From: Dipetalonema caudispina
Taxonomy: Eukaryota; Nematoda; Chromadorea; Rhabditida; Onchocercidae
DNA length: 64,000 nt
Direction: 5' to 3'
NCBI GenBank assembly: GCA_013365325.1
Contig: JABVXV010000071.1
Location: forward strand, 173,006-237,005
In this document: positions 63,881 to 64,000 of the stretch, in pieces
How positions within the stretch are numbered: position 1 is the stretch's first letter
Layout: each line of letters begins with the position of its first letter
Made by a program: the position numbers and the translations under genes
Notes under the pieces: model-generated
What the model was told of the DNA's origin: nothing
The model's database searches: none
What the model saw: the letters and a program-made list of their open reading frames with translations, nothing else

Positions 63881-64000
<120 letters not shown>

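Overview
The window looks like nuclear DNA of a parasitic nematode, most likely a filarial or other spirurid roundworm. It is strongly AT-rich. Genes are cut into many small exons joined by GT-AG introns. Several start codons lie a few bases to a few tens of bases downstream of an unpaired splice acceptor, as expected for spliced-leader trans-splicing. One gene encodes a nematode-type AKH/GnRH neuropeptide. I saw no bacterial operons, CRISPR arrays, rRNA or recognisable tRNA. The species cannot be fixed from the sequence alone. Exon models were built by hand from conserved protein blocks, splice sites and phase, and each complete model listed keeps one open frame across every junction.

Layout. 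Left edge: first exon of a gene leaving the window (-). 0.7-4.2 kb: PUS7/TruD pseudouridine synthase (-), diverging from a PI-PLC X-domain protein (+) at 5.0-6.3 kb. 7.4-11.6 kb: RP2 (+), with a near-perfect RFX X-box about 180 bp before its ATG. 11.6-16.8 kb: gene-poor. 17.0-20.3 kb: SSUH2/SSU-2 (+). 21.9-23.7 kb: TXNDC15 (+), converging on a fatty-acid amide hydrolase (-) at 24.2-27.9 kb. 31.6-32.2 kb: CRIP-type LIM protein (+). 35.6-36.3 kb: AKH/GnRH-like neuropeptide precursor (+). 38.0-42.5 kb: glucose-6-phosphate dehydrogenase (-). 42.5-47.0 kb: gene-poor, with a broken ORF and two short secreted-looking ORFs. 47.0-47.5 kb: unknown basic protein (+). 47.8-48.8 kb: prefoldin subunit 4 (-). 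49.6-59.0 kb: an 18-exon DUF229 (alkaline-phosphatase/sulfatase-fold) type II membrane protein (+). 61.8-63.5 kb: a poorly resolved gene (-), possibly RGS-like, next to a 120-bp CTA microsatellite at the right edge.

These are mostly ordinary metazoan genes, not one pathway. RP2 and TXNDC15 both have ciliary roles in animals, and in nematodes only sensory neurons bear cilia, so the X-box is informative. FAAH and the PI-PLC-like protein act on lipids; G6PD supplies NADPH; PUS7 modifies RNA; prefoldin 4 works in cytoskeletal protein folding.

The best leads are two GC-AG introns needed to keep PUS7 in frame, the X-box plus the loss of the RP2 myristoylation glycine, the AKH/GnRH precursor, a duplicated terminal exon inside a DUF229 intron, and an in-frame upstream ORF that ends exactly at the SSUH2 start codon. 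I found no convincing evidence of a wholly undescribed system.
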